A DNA stretch of 64,000 nucleotides from Brassica napus (taxonomy: Eukaryota > Streptophyta > Magnoliopsida > Brassicales > Brassicaceae): the NCBI RefSeq assembly GCF_020379485.1, contig NC_063448.1, positions 20,607,726 through 20,671,725 on the forward strand, written 5' to 3'. Of this stretch, positions 21,094 to 32,294 are shown piece after piece (the stretch's first letter is position 1; each line of letters opens with the position of its first letter). The position numbers were made by a program, and so were the translations under genes. The notes below the pieces were generated by a model. The model was not told the DNA's origin. It was given only the letters and a program-made list of their open reading frames with translations, and made no database searches.

Positions 21094-22000
21094 ACTTTTT
21101 AATATCGAAAATACCGAATCCGAACACAAAATGAAGACAAGGAGAAGAAAAACAAACCGAAAACGTAAGTTCTTTACGAACCTATAAATAAACCAAATCT
21201 GAACAGAAGCCATATGAAACATTAACAGTTAGGATTGCTGGTTGGTTTGATTTCCGGTTAAGATAAATTGATTATGGTTATTCTTGGTTAAGTTTCTTTT
21301 GGCTTAATCATGTATATATGGACACTGTTACTCATTGATAATAACAGACTATTCTGTTCATTGTATTTTCCTCTTGTTCTTGATCTGTGTGCTGCAACTC
21401 TCAGTTCAACTTTGGTGAATCAAAAGTAACACATAGAGACAATAAAGAAACACTTATAACTTGGGGGGAAAGTTACCACATGAACTTTCTCATAAAGAAA
21501 AACTAATCTGAATAAAAGTTACATGGCAAAAAAGGGATAGAGACACATGGACGAAAAGAAGCACTTGTTTACAAGAGAAGATACAAATAAAGAGAGATAG
21601 AGAATAACAACTAGGCTTATTAACAAGCACATTCCTTATGTTTCATAGGAAACACTTTAGCTTTTCGTTACTTTTTAACTTTACTTACATGTTCTCTCTA
21701 TTGTTGTTCGATTCAGTACAACAACAACAGTTAAAAGGACACTCCTAGCTCCAAAAGACAACATTCTCCAGCACTAACGTTGATTAAATAGATAAAACAT
21801 TGGTTACACTCACTTCCAGTGGAAGTATGATATTTCATGTCATTGTAATCATCTTTTGACACTAATTAACGACACAAATCTCTTTTTCACCACATACCCA
21901 TCTCATATTTTTTTCATCTTTGTTTACTATTTAGGAGATGAAAGAGTTAGGACGATGTTTGAATTTTTCCACCAAAAAAGGAGCTTCTTATACATTTTCA
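21094..22000. other. Upstream region of the X8 gene
   Basis: Non-coding host DNA between the copia element and the X8 promoter. No ORF or repeat family was recognised. Before the copia insertion it was contiguous with the DNA left of 8095. Confidence 0.6.
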
Positions 22001-22005
22001 TGGAC

Positions 22006-22013
22006 TATATAAG
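22006..22013 (+). promoter_or_regulatory. Probable TATA box of the X8 gene
   Basis: TATATAAG in 'ggactatataagttg', about 300 bp before the ATG and followed by a CT-rich leader (22030-22300). Confidence 0.5.
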
Positions 22014-22315
22014 TTGATCTGTAAATACCTTTTCCTCTTTATGGTGTTTTCGCTTGCTTGACGATTCTAGCTTCCTAGTTTCTCCTTTCTCAAGTTTTCT
22101 TATATTCTCTCAGTCATGTCTTCGCGTCCCTTCTCTCTCCCATCCCAAGAAATCTTTGATTCTATGATTCTCCCTTTTCTCTTCATCTTTATACCTGAGA
22201 TGGAACTTCTTCGCAACCATTCTATCTTTCCTCTCCCACATCCCAAGACTACCTGACAAGTCTCTCTCTTTTTCTCTCTTTCAAAAGCTTCAACTACAAC
22301 AAGGAACGGAAAGAA

Positions 22316-23817
22316 ATGCCGCACCGTATAGCTCCTCGTTCCTTCCAGATCATGCTTCTATGCCTTCTTATTACTTCACGTAATCTCTTTGTTGTCTGTT
22401 TACAACATTAGAGTATAAGCTGCTCCGTTTTTCTTGCACATTCTTAAAAGTTTCTTAAGAGTTACTGTTATTGCAACGAACTGACCTGTTTCTTTTAATC
22501 TGATGATTGGTTTGGTTTCAGCTCTAGATGTTATAGCTCAGGGAGGACAGGGTGACATACCAGTTGTTAATCCTACATCTCCAGGGGGTGATACCACCAC
22601 ACCAACCATAACCCAACCATCACCGCCTTCCTCGACATTGCCAGGTCCAGTCACGAACCCAAATCCACCAACCGGTGGCTATCCACCACTAGATGGTACA
22701 ACACCACCAACCGGTGGTGGCTATCCACCACTTGATGGTACCACCCCAACCGGTGGTTACCCACCACTTGATGGTACTACACCCCCAGGTGGCGGTGGTG
22801 GTGGTGGTGCACCTGGTGGAGGTGGTGACACTGGTGCAGGCGGGGGTGGTGGTGCACCTGGTGGAGGAGGCGGTGGTGACACTGGTGCAGGCGGTGGTGG
22901 TGCACCTGGTGGAGGCGGCGGTGGTGATAATGGTGGTGGTGGTGGAGGCAGTGGAGGTCAGTGGTGTATAGCGAAAGCAACTGCTTCGCCAACATCATTA
23001 CAAGTGGCTTTGGATTACGCTTGTGGGTATGGAGGAGCTGATTGTGGCCAGATCCAACAAGGTGCAAGCTGTTACGAGCCTAACACCATTCGTGATCATG
23101 CATCCTTTGCTTTCAATAGTTATTACCAGAAGCATCCTGGTTCAGACAGCTGCAACTTTGGAGGGGCTGCACAACTCACCAGCGCAGATCCAAGTAAGAC
23201 ACTTTTAACTACAAGTCTACCAAGATTTTATCATAAGATCCAGGAAAGTAAGTTACCTGAATACTAGCATCCATATACCCTGCTTCTTTCTTTGCTGCCT
23301 CCATTTATCGAGCTATTTAAGACCTCTACAAGACTACAACTTGGTTGAGTGTCTAGATTAAGTTCATGAACCCAGATTTACCATATGATTCTAATGTATA
23401 CGCTAAATATAAATTCGAGTGTGGTACTCAAATCTGCTCTTACGCTGCTCCAGGTAAAGGAAGCTGTCGCTTCCCATCATCATCAGGAACTGTCAGGTAT
23501 GTTTCTCTTTCCGGTAAATTAACGACTTAACCTGCCAAATAAATTGAGAAAAATTACAGTGATTTATATTTGCCAAATGCAGCACAAGCCCGCCAAGTCA
23601 ACCAAGTCCACCAGATTTTAATTCCCCACCTTCTACTCCTACATACCCACCCCCAATAACAACTCCAACTACAGACATACCTGGTTCTGGACCACCCTAC
23701 GGCGTGGCAGAGCCAACGGGGCTTCCGAGTTTAGCAACTCATGTGTCACATAGCTTTCTCTCAGTATTTACAGCGGTTGGAATACTAGTGCCACTGCTCA
23801 GGCAAAATTATCTCTAA
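22316..23817 (+). CDS. X8-domain (carbohydrate-binding) GPI-anchored protein
   Basis: Exons 22316-22379, 22522-23193, 23454-23496 and 23583-23817, all GT-AG and in phase: 337 residues. Exon 1 encodes an N-terminal hydrophobic signal peptide ('FQIMLLCLLITS'). Residues ~25-168 form a low-complexity linker: Pro/Thr-rich repeats of 'GGYPPLDGTTP', then long Gly runs. The X8 domain starts at W169 ('QWCIAKATASPTSLQVALDY') with six cysteines, the sixth in 'KGSCRFPSS' encoded by the 43-bp exon 3. The Ser/Pro-rich tail ends in a hydrophobic stretch ('SFLSVFTAVGILVPLL'), a likely GPI-anchor signal. X8/CBM43 proteins bind beta-1,3-glucans at the wall and plasmodesmata. Gene order points to the counterpart of Arabidopsis AT1G29380. 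Convergent with COR413IM. Confidence 0.9.
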
Positions 23818-24531
23818 ACGGACAAAGGGTTTTCAGGATTTCCATCTTTCTCTGCAAATTACAAGTCTCGTTTCCTACAAATACACCATCACGATAGTAT
23901 GGAGTCGAAGGAATCAGCCGTGATCAGCAAGAAGATTTTAATCCAAGACCTCACACACATCATCTGTTCTCTTGCTATAGTTCATAACGGGAAATATATT
24001 TATTTAGTAGGAGATATTACAAAATGAAAGGGCTTAGGTTATATACATTCTTGTAGACACGTTAAGCATAATGTATCTCTTTTACAGTTTTAGAGAATAA
24101 AAAATACTTAGGGACCTGTTAAAACACACACACATATAAGAAAAGGGAAAGACGTACAAAATATAAAATGAACTTTACATCAAGTAGTTCCATACCTGCA
24201 AGCATATTCCAAAACGGGTAGGCGCATCAACGATGGAGAGGCAAGCTCCACATTACCTGCAGCGTTTTAAAGCAGTTGCTTGCATCACAATATCCTTAAC
24301 AGTGCCTTCCTTCTGAGTTGAATTTTTCAACCCCCAACAAGTTTATTGTGGAATCATTTACGACTGAAAAAGATCAATGTGTTACCAGCTAATAGTGCTA
24401 AATATAAGCATCTCATACACAGCGGATAAGCAGAAGCACATTGAGTTGAGTTAACATTAAGTAAATAAATACAGCCCATTATTCCCATCTCTTCGTAGAC
24501 ATCGTTACAGAGATTTACAGATGAGGTATAG
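23818..24531. other. Convergent 3' UTRs of the X8 gene and COR413IM
   Basis: Non-coding. Presumably contains both polyadenylation regions; no other feature was seen. Confidence 0.6.
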
Positions 24532-25907
24532 TTATATCAAGAAAAGGGCAGATACAACTGTGACACCAATGATGCCTAAAGTGGCGACAACTGAACCCTG
24601 ATCAAACGCTTTCTGCAAGCTGCCTGCTCGTGAGAAATGCTGAAACGCCAGAAAACAAGATATTGCCAAAGAAATGAGAGCCCCTTCTTGTTTCCCTCTG
24701 CAAACATGGATAGAGCCAATGAGTCTCGACTAAAGAAGAGAAAACCCTGTTATCAAAACACACAAAATTCTCTAAACCTCTAACCTTATGCTCATAACTT
24801 GATATGGCGCCACAATCGCCAAGAGTAATGCAATGAATGGCAGTTCAAGTTCACCTATAAAGAAAGAACAATTACAAGCAGATAAAGACAGGGACAAACT
24901 TCTACAAATTTAAAACCTGACGAGACAGAACAACGTTAATGATATTAGCAATGATCTCAAATTGCAATATGAATGAATGCCAGTTACAGACATTTGAACA
25001 AAACAAAACACTTGAAGATGAAAAAAAAGACCTGGAAAAGCGAAGAACAGTCGAGCAAGAAGTGCTATGAATGCTGTCCAGATTCCATATTCACCCCTGC
25101 AAAACCAAATGCAAAACTTCAAGATGGGGAGTACAATCAAACAAACAAAGTTCTCTCATCCAGAATAAGAAAAGGAGAACAGAGATAAGAAGCTTTATAG
25201 TAAAGAAAAGGTAGTCATATAGCCATTAGAAAAAAAAAGAGAGCTTACTTTGCCCAGGAGATAATGTCTGATGGTGCAGTTAGAGCAAGTAGCGGAACAA
25301 CAAAGGACTTGTGGATACCTGTACCCTTTGCAACCATCAATGCACTACCAAAGAAACACCATTCAGTATATATAGCAATTGAAAACATTAATGAAACACT
25401 CAAAGCTACAGAATTAGCTGCCTATCGCAATTCACACCAACACATGATCTCTCGAGGCAATCAAACATATATATATATATATAGCTAAAAGTTCCTGAAT
25501 CATGTAACTCGATTCGCACTAATCCATTTCGTGAGAACCTACACGCAAGAGATTGCCGAGACCCATTGTAGATTATGAACAGACATCGGAGCAGCATAAC
25601 AGACCACACTCGATCCTCTCTTTCGCTGCTTCTCAGCATTCGTAGATACGGCAGCGGCGGTTCGCTGGCGATCTAACGATGCTCTGCCAACAATCAGAAC
25701 GAGAAGAATCACGCAAAAGGAGATCACAACTTAACTGTTTGAGAAATTGAAATCGCTCGTTTACCGTAGCGGATTGAAGCAAACGGCACTCGTGCGGTGA
25801 GTTGGACCGGAGAGACCTGACGAACAAGGCCGGAGTTTAAGAGAGAGAAACGGTTTCTGGTGGTGGAGGGAGACGATCCTGGACGATGAGATGCAGAGAC
25901 TCGCCAT
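24532..25907 (-). CDS. COR413IM: COR413 chloroplast inner-envelope/thylakoid membrane protein
   Basis: Six exons on the minus strand: 25907-25765, 25683-25543, 25344-25249, 25096-25032, 24854-24785 and 24697-24532. All have GT-AG borders, phases agree throughout, total 226 residues, close to the ~225 of Arabidopsis COR413IM1. Residues ~1-75 are a Ser/Arg/His-rich, acid-poor chloroplast transit peptide. Several hydrophobic helices follow ('ISCVALMVAKGTGIHKSFVV', 'GEYGIWTAFIALLARLFFAF', 'LELPFIALLLAIVAPYQVM', 'GSVVATLGIIGVTVVSALFL'). COR413 proteins are multispanning and cold-induced; the IM type sits in plastid membranes and supports freezing tolerance. Arabidopsis has a tandem pair here (AT1G29390/AT1G29395); this window shows one copy. 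The upstream region carries ABA and cold motifs. Confidence 0.93.
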
Positions 25908-25993
25908 GTGTAATTTGTTTAGAGACGGTGGTGGTGGAAGAAAGATGACGGAGTGATCTTTCCGTTAAATCGTATCATTGAGTGCAATACATA

Positions 25994-26133
25994 GTCGCCA
26001 CGTTGACGGTGTAGGTTTTCCCGCAACTGCTTTAAAAGTGGGACCGGAAGTTACACATACTTGGTTGCCACGTGGACGGTGCAGGTTTTCTTGCACGTGA
26101 TATAAAAGAGGGGCCCGAGTCACACGTGATTGG
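25994..26133 (-). promoter_or_regulatory. Tandemly duplicated ABRE/G-box module upstream of COR413IM
   Basis: Two head-to-tail copies of a ~70-bp unit (25994-26064 and 26065-26133), each with 'gccacgt(t/g)gacggtg(t/c)agg'. On the gene strand each gives the ABRE core ACGTGGC (26003-25997 and 26073-26067). Copy 2 also has CACGTG at 26069-26074, 26094-26099 and 26123-26128. The modules lie 90-225 bp upstream of the ATG. Confidence 0.7.
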
Positions 26134-26232
26134 GGACAACGAAAGCCGTTCACAATCAAATCAATCATCAAAGGAATCTTGAATCTCCACCGTTGGAATC
26201 AACTCTAAATATCCAATCCATCCACGGAAGAT

Positions 26233-26239
26233 GCCACGT
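26233..26239 (-). promoter_or_regulatory. Third ABRE core (ACGTGGC)
   Basis: Reads ACGTGGC on the COR413IM strand, about 326 bp upstream of its ATG, outside the duplicated module. Confidence 0.5.
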
Positions 26240-26273
26240 CAGCATTAAATAATTAGTTTAATATGAATTTTAT

Positions 26274-26279
26274 GTCGGC
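26274..26279 (-). promoter_or_regulatory. CRT/DRE core (GCCGAC)
   Basis: Plus strand GTCGGC, i.e. GCCGAC on the COR413IM strand, about 370 bp upstream of the ATG. This is the RCCGAC core bound by CBF/DREB1 factors. A six-base site can occur by chance, but its setting beside ABREs in front of a COR gene is suggestive. Confidence 0.5.
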
Positions 26280-26459
26280 ACAAACCGCACGCCACATTTG
26301 GGCATGACAAAGCTTCCGTGTTGATATGATCCTATCTTTTTTTTCTACATCTATCTACATGAGATATGAGATCTTCTAACAAGAAAAACATACAGAAATG
26401 ATATTTTTTGGCGACTAGAGAATGTAAAACTCAAATTCAAAAGACGTTAAGAGTACTCT

Positions 26460-26834
26460 TTGTTTACTTTCTCTGTACAAGTTGCCAAAGCTTTTAATAA
26501 ACAAAAAGCAACAAGAGTCAGATAGAGAGAGAGTTACAACATCATACCCACATAAAATCCGAGTATTCATGGCTTTTGTTTATATAATATACAGTGCTCC
26601 ATGGAACCAAAAAAGGAAAAAACATGAAGAGAAAAAGAAGAAGAAACAGAGTAGGTAGATAGATAGATACTCCAGCTGCAGCAACATTTAAAACCTGCAA
26701 ATCGCAAAACACACTTTGCAGGCCCCTGCATCAGTTATAACTCTGCCTTTCACCAGTATATACGGTTAAAATTAGTACTTGAAAAAAAAAACACAGCCAT
26801 GATCACAACACCGAGTCTTCTTCTCTCTCTTGTG
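26460..26834 (-). other. AML5 3' UTR region
   Basis: Non-coding DNA downstream of the TGA at 26837-26835. Contains a short purine-rich tract (26610-26660) and no other gene signal. Confidence 0.5.
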
Positions 26835-29800
26835 TCACCTCTTCTCTTTACCATCATCATCATCATTAACCTCAGAGTCAAAGAAATCCCCATTCTTAGT
26901 TTCCTTAACAATAACCTGTAATGACCAAAAGCAACCATAACCATGCGAACATTAACTTCCTTATCTGTTGTTTTGTTTCAGACCAAAGAGTAATGTATTT
27001 TTTTTTAAACAGGCTTTACCTGTTCAACAGAGTCGGAGTTGTTAGGTGTGTCGAAGATGATTGGACGGCAACGCATGTCTTCATTCATCAAGCTTGAGTT
27101 CTGAAAATGGGCTATAAGTGCAGTTTTTCCTTGTATCCTAGCGTATGCCAACGAAGCCACTTTCTCACTGTTGAACTTCTCCCACTTCTTCCCGTTAAAC
27201 GCCTGCACATAATAAGCATGTTATATATTAAGTTCATCTTGTGAACTGAGTTTAACAATATCTTTTGAAGTAAAGCGGAGAGAGAAGGAGACCTCGTAAA
27301 ATGGAATGATGAGATCTGGAGAAAGCATGTTGATGAATGCATATCCAACATTGCATTTGTTCTGCAAAACCAAATGATTTATCAACAGCTCGTTCATAAC
27401 TTTGAATCCTTGATGAATCTTTTTTTTTTTACCTTGAAATCGATAGGCAAGTAGAGAAAGTTGTAAGTGCCTTGGTTCTTTTCATCAATCGCCGCTAGCA
27501 ACATCTTTGATGTGTATCTGTTGATAATAAAACCACAAAAGAAAAGTTATATTCTGAGAAGTATACCTCACAAGTAATGGGTAAAGAAAAGAAAATAGCT
27601 TTTACTTGTTTGGAATGTTCTTAATCATCAGGGTGGTCCTAGAATCATCTCCATTCATAATCTTCTCCAAATCAAGCTGAAACTGCTTCCTGCTTTCAAC
27701 CTGGCTCGAACTGTTCTCCACTCGACGGGGCCTTCCATTCTCATACAAGCCATCAACACCAGCGGGGAACCGTCCAGGGTTTAAACCGCTGCTTAAGAAC
27801 ATGGGGCTGAACCTCGGTGAAGACATCATTCTGTAACTTGAGAAACCGTTCTCAGGGTTCATAATCCCATGATTTGCCATTCTTGACGGGAAACTCCCAC
27901 CGTTGAGACCACCACCCATTCCACTCGAGTTCATGAACATAGTGTCCTTTGAAGACTCTGGGAAGAATCCAAAATGTTTCTCTAGAGGAACATTAGACGG
28001 TGCAGACCCAACGTGGAGATGATGATGGTGATGAGGATGATGGCTGCGGTTTTGAGGATGATGCAGAAACGGAACAGACCGGTCTACACGAGCTGAGGAG
28101 AACGGAACGCCAGTGGACGATGTTGACCAAACCGAAGAGTTCGAAGGCTCAGAGCGTGTGTTGGGACTTCCCCAGAGAAACTCTGATCCGGACAACGTCT
28201 CGATGCCGCCTCCGTTCGAGATCAAAGGACCAGAAGGAGAGAGGTTTCCAGTGTACTTGTTGTCCGGCTTTGGCTCTTGGAACAGATGAGAAGACTGTTG
28301 GAAGACGTTGCTAGCAACTGGACTCCTGCCGATGGGTGCAAGCTTGGAGCTTGGTCCTTGTGAGTTTAGAGCAGAAGCCAAACCAGACAAGTGGCTGTTC
28401 CTTGTAGGACTTACTCCAAAAACGGGTGACCTGCTCAGCACACTCTGAAGCGGACTACCCTCAACGGGACTGTTCATCTGCAGCCAGTTACCTGCCATCA
28501 CAACAAAGTGTTAAAATTACGATTTTGTTTGAAGAGAAGCATATAGTTAATAGACTCACTTGGAGGAGAGTTAGCCATGGGTGAACCAAGCAGAGGCAGG
28601 TAATGCAAATCATCGTTCTCAAGCTCTTGGTTAAGTTGCAGCATCAAGCTAGAGAGATCAAATGTATGGTCAGATGTAAGAAACACAATACGGAGGCTCA
28701 AAGAAAAGATACACACCTTCGACGAGCTCCTCCAGGGCGACTAGGTTCAACTTTTATACGTTTTCCAGCAATCTCGCACCTGTTCAAAGCCTTTAATGCT
28801 GCTTCAGCAGCTCGAACATCATAAAACTCGACGAACTTGTGATGCCTCTTATGCGGTGTTTCCCTTATCTGGGAGAGAAATAAAAAAAAAACAGCACTTA
28901 ACACGCAATCAAACACAAAATGCTCTTGTTATAAAAGTAATACACATATAAAAGAGATGACTCACCTCTTTGATCTCGCCATGAGCACCAAATATTCCAT
29001 GCAAGTCATCGTTAGTTATCGAAGGATCCAGGTTAAAAACCACTAGTGTCCCTTGATTCATATCCTTCTCAGATGGATTATCCTACAGATTACATATACA
29101 TTAGAGCAGTAACAAGAGACGCTGACCATTTAAACAAAGAAGCACTAGTAAACCTTAGGAATAGAGAAGTGAATATCCAACTTTCTCCGTCTTAACGGCT
29201 TGTTCTGTAAAGACCGCATAGCCATACGAGCAGCACGAATGTCATAATAAGATATCATGACAAACCCTCTATGCTTACAAGTAGTATAGAGCGTTCTTAT
29301 GTCACCGTATTGCTGCCACAAAAACAGAACACATCAGTGTCTGTATGTAGAGTAAGCTTTGTTATAAATAAATCCAATAGTGTACAAGTTATACCTCAAA
29401 GAGAGTCTTGAGCTCGGAGTCCTCTACATTGCTGTTAATATTCCTGACAAACAATGTTCTGGAAGGATGTTCACCATAAGGATGCTCGCCAGCAACCGTT
29501 CCAGCGGCGCCGTTCTGAACATTGAACTGCGGAACTGCACTTGAAATGGATAGCCTTGGAGGACCACAATTCATGCTCAAGCCGTCACGAAAGTCAGCGT
29601 CGAGCTCCATCCCTCCTCCGCTGCCGAAAAGATCGTAATCATCAGCAGAATCTGGTGGTAACTCGGTGAGGTCGAGATCGTCCATCATCCCAGTCAGAAG
29701 ATCGTCTTCGTCAGGGAGCATGTTTCCAATGGAATGAGACTCAATGTCGTCAACACTTTCGCGGATGGGACGAGAAGCAGCTGCGTCGTCTATGAATGGG

Positions 29801-30029
29801 AAACCATCTCTGCTGTCACTCGATTGCACTGCAAAGAAGCAAAACTAGTTAGTAAGCAAGAGAAAACATGTGTCTATATAATGATTAAGGGACTTGGTTT
29901 AATACGTTTTCCATGGGGGAGAACGGGTAAAGAAGCGGAGAAGAGAGTAGCATCACTGGGGAGATGACGGTGGCGTCCCATTCCAGAGGGAATCCCCCAA
30001 GCTCCAGCTACGTCTTGTGGAATATCCAT
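26835..30029 (-). CDS. AML5: MEI2-like RNA-binding protein 5
   Basis: Eleven coding exons (minus): 30029-29906, 29828-29395, 29312-29154, 29082-28966, 28868-28717, 28648-28560, 28491-27606, 27517-27433, 27361-27293, 27202-27020 and 26915-26835. Phases agree and give 792 residues (about 800 in Arabidopsis AML5). It starts 'MDIPQDVAGAWGIPS'. RRM1 is at ~163-239 ('RTLFVRNINSNVEDSELK'), RRM2 at ~248-325 ('GTLVVFNLDPSITNDDLHGI'), then a long Ser/Pro/His/Asn-rich disordered region in exon 7, and the diagnostic C-terminal MEI2 RRM at ~644-760 ('TTLMIKNIPNKYTSKMLL', 'NVGYAFINM'). The tail ends 'VNDDDDGKEKR'. MEI2-like proteins bind RNA and act in meiosis and vegetative meristem growth. A 5'-UTR intron lies upstream. 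Corresponds to AT1G29400; the gene appears intact. Confidence 0.95.
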
Positions 30030-30054
30030 TCACAAAGTTATTATCTTCTTTGAC

Positions 30055-30842
30055 CTGGTGAAAAAATGATGAAATATATCATATTCAAGATGGACCCAGA
30101 TAGAATAACAACTTCACAGGTCAGACATAACTCTGAAAACCAATATACAAAAGTGGACAACACATAAAAAATCTCAAGTCATGTGTTGAAAAATTAACAT
30201 GCAAGCAAGAAAGATCTAAAACCTCAATGTAACCAAAAAAAAAAAAAAAAAAAAAACTTGATCTATACGAAACTATGTACAAACCAAACAATAAACTCTG
30301 CCAGAACTCAAAAAATAAATTGATTACTATGAACAAACCAAATAATAAACTCTGCTAGAACTCCAATTTTTTTCTTTTTTTTCTTTGATCAAGCTAAAAA
30401 GCAAGAAATATAATCAACTTTACATCCAAAAGGGCATGAAAGCAATCTGATTGGGAGCTTTAAACCAATACCATACCAATACCAAAAGCATATACCAAAT
30501 CAGAATCTAAGAAGATCCATGAAGACACTAGCATGATTAAAACTAACCCAGTTTAGTTTTTTTCTATCAGGATCATCAAGAGCTAAAACCTTTACAGACA
30601 CAATATTTTGGTCTATATCGCCGACACAAACAATACAGAAAAAAGTTCAGCTTTTTGAAGATCAAAAACCCTTTTATAATTGTAAGAAAGGGTTTAGAGA
30701 AAACCCCAGAGATTTCAGTAGAAAAACATTCTCAATTGGCGGAGAAAACATGATTAAGTTTGATAACCAAAAAAATCAGAATTTGTTGCGGAAAAAGGGG
30801 GAAATTTTAGGAAAGTGAGGAGGTAAAGACTAAATTAATTAC
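30055..30842 (-). other. 5'-UTR intron of AML5
   Basis: Minus-strand donor TTAGAG|gtaatt at 30843/30842 and acceptor caccag|GTCAAAG at 30055/30054, leaving a 25-base leader before the ATG at 30029. The upstream non-coding exon starts near 30990-31010. Interior is T-rich on the sense strand with a 20-base-plus poly-T run (about 30235-30256). Confidence 0.65.
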
Positions 30843-31037
30843 CTCTAAAAGGTGCAGTTACCGAACACCGACGATGATCACGATACAAAGCACGAAGCGA
30901 GAGAGAGAGATGAATCTCTACCACCAACCCAACAAAAAAAAAAAGAGGGAGAAGAAGGGAATAACGGAGGAAAAATATGAGAACGAGACAAGAAAGGATG
31001 AGAATGATTGATGGCCTTAAGGAGGTTTTTCTTAACT

Positions 31038-31052
31038 CTATTTAAATACATT
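31038..31052 (-). promoter_or_regulatory. Possible TATA box of AML5
   Basis: The minus strand reads TATTTAAATAG about 30-40 bp before the likely transcription start of the non-coding first exon. Confidence 0.35.
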
Positions 31053-31255
31053 TTTTGCGTCCGATTTTGACATTTTTTTAACTTATGATTTTGACACTTC
31101 CGTATATTTTATCTCCTGCTATTATCCATTAATGTCTTCGGATTTTATCAAATCTTCTATTTATTTTTTTCTTAGCACACACAACACATGCATTTTTAAC
31201 CAATACTCCATTATCTCCTATATTTACTACCCAATAATGGTTACAAGTATATATA

Positions 31256-32294
31256 CTAGTTTAAGATTTTCACTCCTTGCACGGAGTGAATATTTTATAT
31301 ACAAATTATGTTTAAGTATTATTATTTGTCTAACGTTTTTACATATTATGAACAAATTAATAAATATATATTGAATAATTTAAAAATTATTAATTGTTAC
31401 ATATATAATTAAATTGATAGAAATACATAAATTAAAGAAATCACTTTTGTTTATTTACTATTATTTTGTGGTGAATAAATTTAAACAATAATTTTCTCTA
31501 TTTTGTATTTATGTAATTAAATTTAAATAATATTAACATAGATATACAATATATCTTTAATATGACTATTTATTAAATGAAACTTCCAAATCATATGGTT
31601 TTATGATCATTTTTTATTTCTTTAACAAAAATTTTAAACCATTAAAAACAAAGCTTTTAGTGTCAAACTTTTAATATTTTTAATAACTTATAATATTTCT
31701 TGAAAATTTAATGCAAATTTCAAAATTAAATATTAAGTTCTCAATACTTGTTCAATGCAAAATTTTAAATTAAAATAGTTATGTATTTTTATATGGTATA
31801 TAATTTAATATATATATATTAATCTGAATATTAAATGTTATTTTTACTTATATGGTTTTATGATCATTTGTATCTTATTATAACAAAAGTTTTAAATCAT
31901 TGATCACGATATTTTCAATGTGAGATTTTTAATATTTTTTTCGTTATTTGTAGTCGTTTTTAAAAATTCAAAATATAGCATAAACGAAAATTTTATTTAT
32001 TTTTATATGATTGTTTAATTTATTTTAATAATATAATATTTAGCCAAAATTAATGGAGGATATGTAAATTGTTATCTAACATTTCTTGTTAAAATCATTA
32101 AATGTCAAATATCTATTTTATTCACTTTTGGTAATTCCGCAGCATTTATTTAAGAAAAGAAGAAAATATTAATTATAGATTGTTAATTAAAATATGGTTA
32201 CTTTAATGAGAAGTATATAATATATATTTAGTGGATCAACATATTTCTCTACAAACTTTAAGAATTCTAATGATGACATGTGTTATAGATAAAA
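31256..32294 (-). mobile_element. Helitron 3' terminus and AT-rich body (5' end not located)
   Basis: On the minus strand the left edge reads a stem-loop (CACTCC-gtgcaa-GGAGTG) followed by AAAATCTTAAACTAG and then host T, the Helitron 3' signature of a hairpin about 10-12 bases before CTAG. The body to the right is AT-rich and non-coding. I could not place a TC 5' end before the next Helitron begins. Confidence 0.55.

Noticed and set aside
22693..23067. ORFs on both strands rich in His, Val or Pro
   Set aside because: Out-of-frame readings of the GGT-rich linker exon of the X8 gene.
28000..28314. 104-codon plus-strand ORF
   Set aside because: Antisense to the large exon 7 of AML5, whose frame is supported by splice phase and homology; no independent signal.
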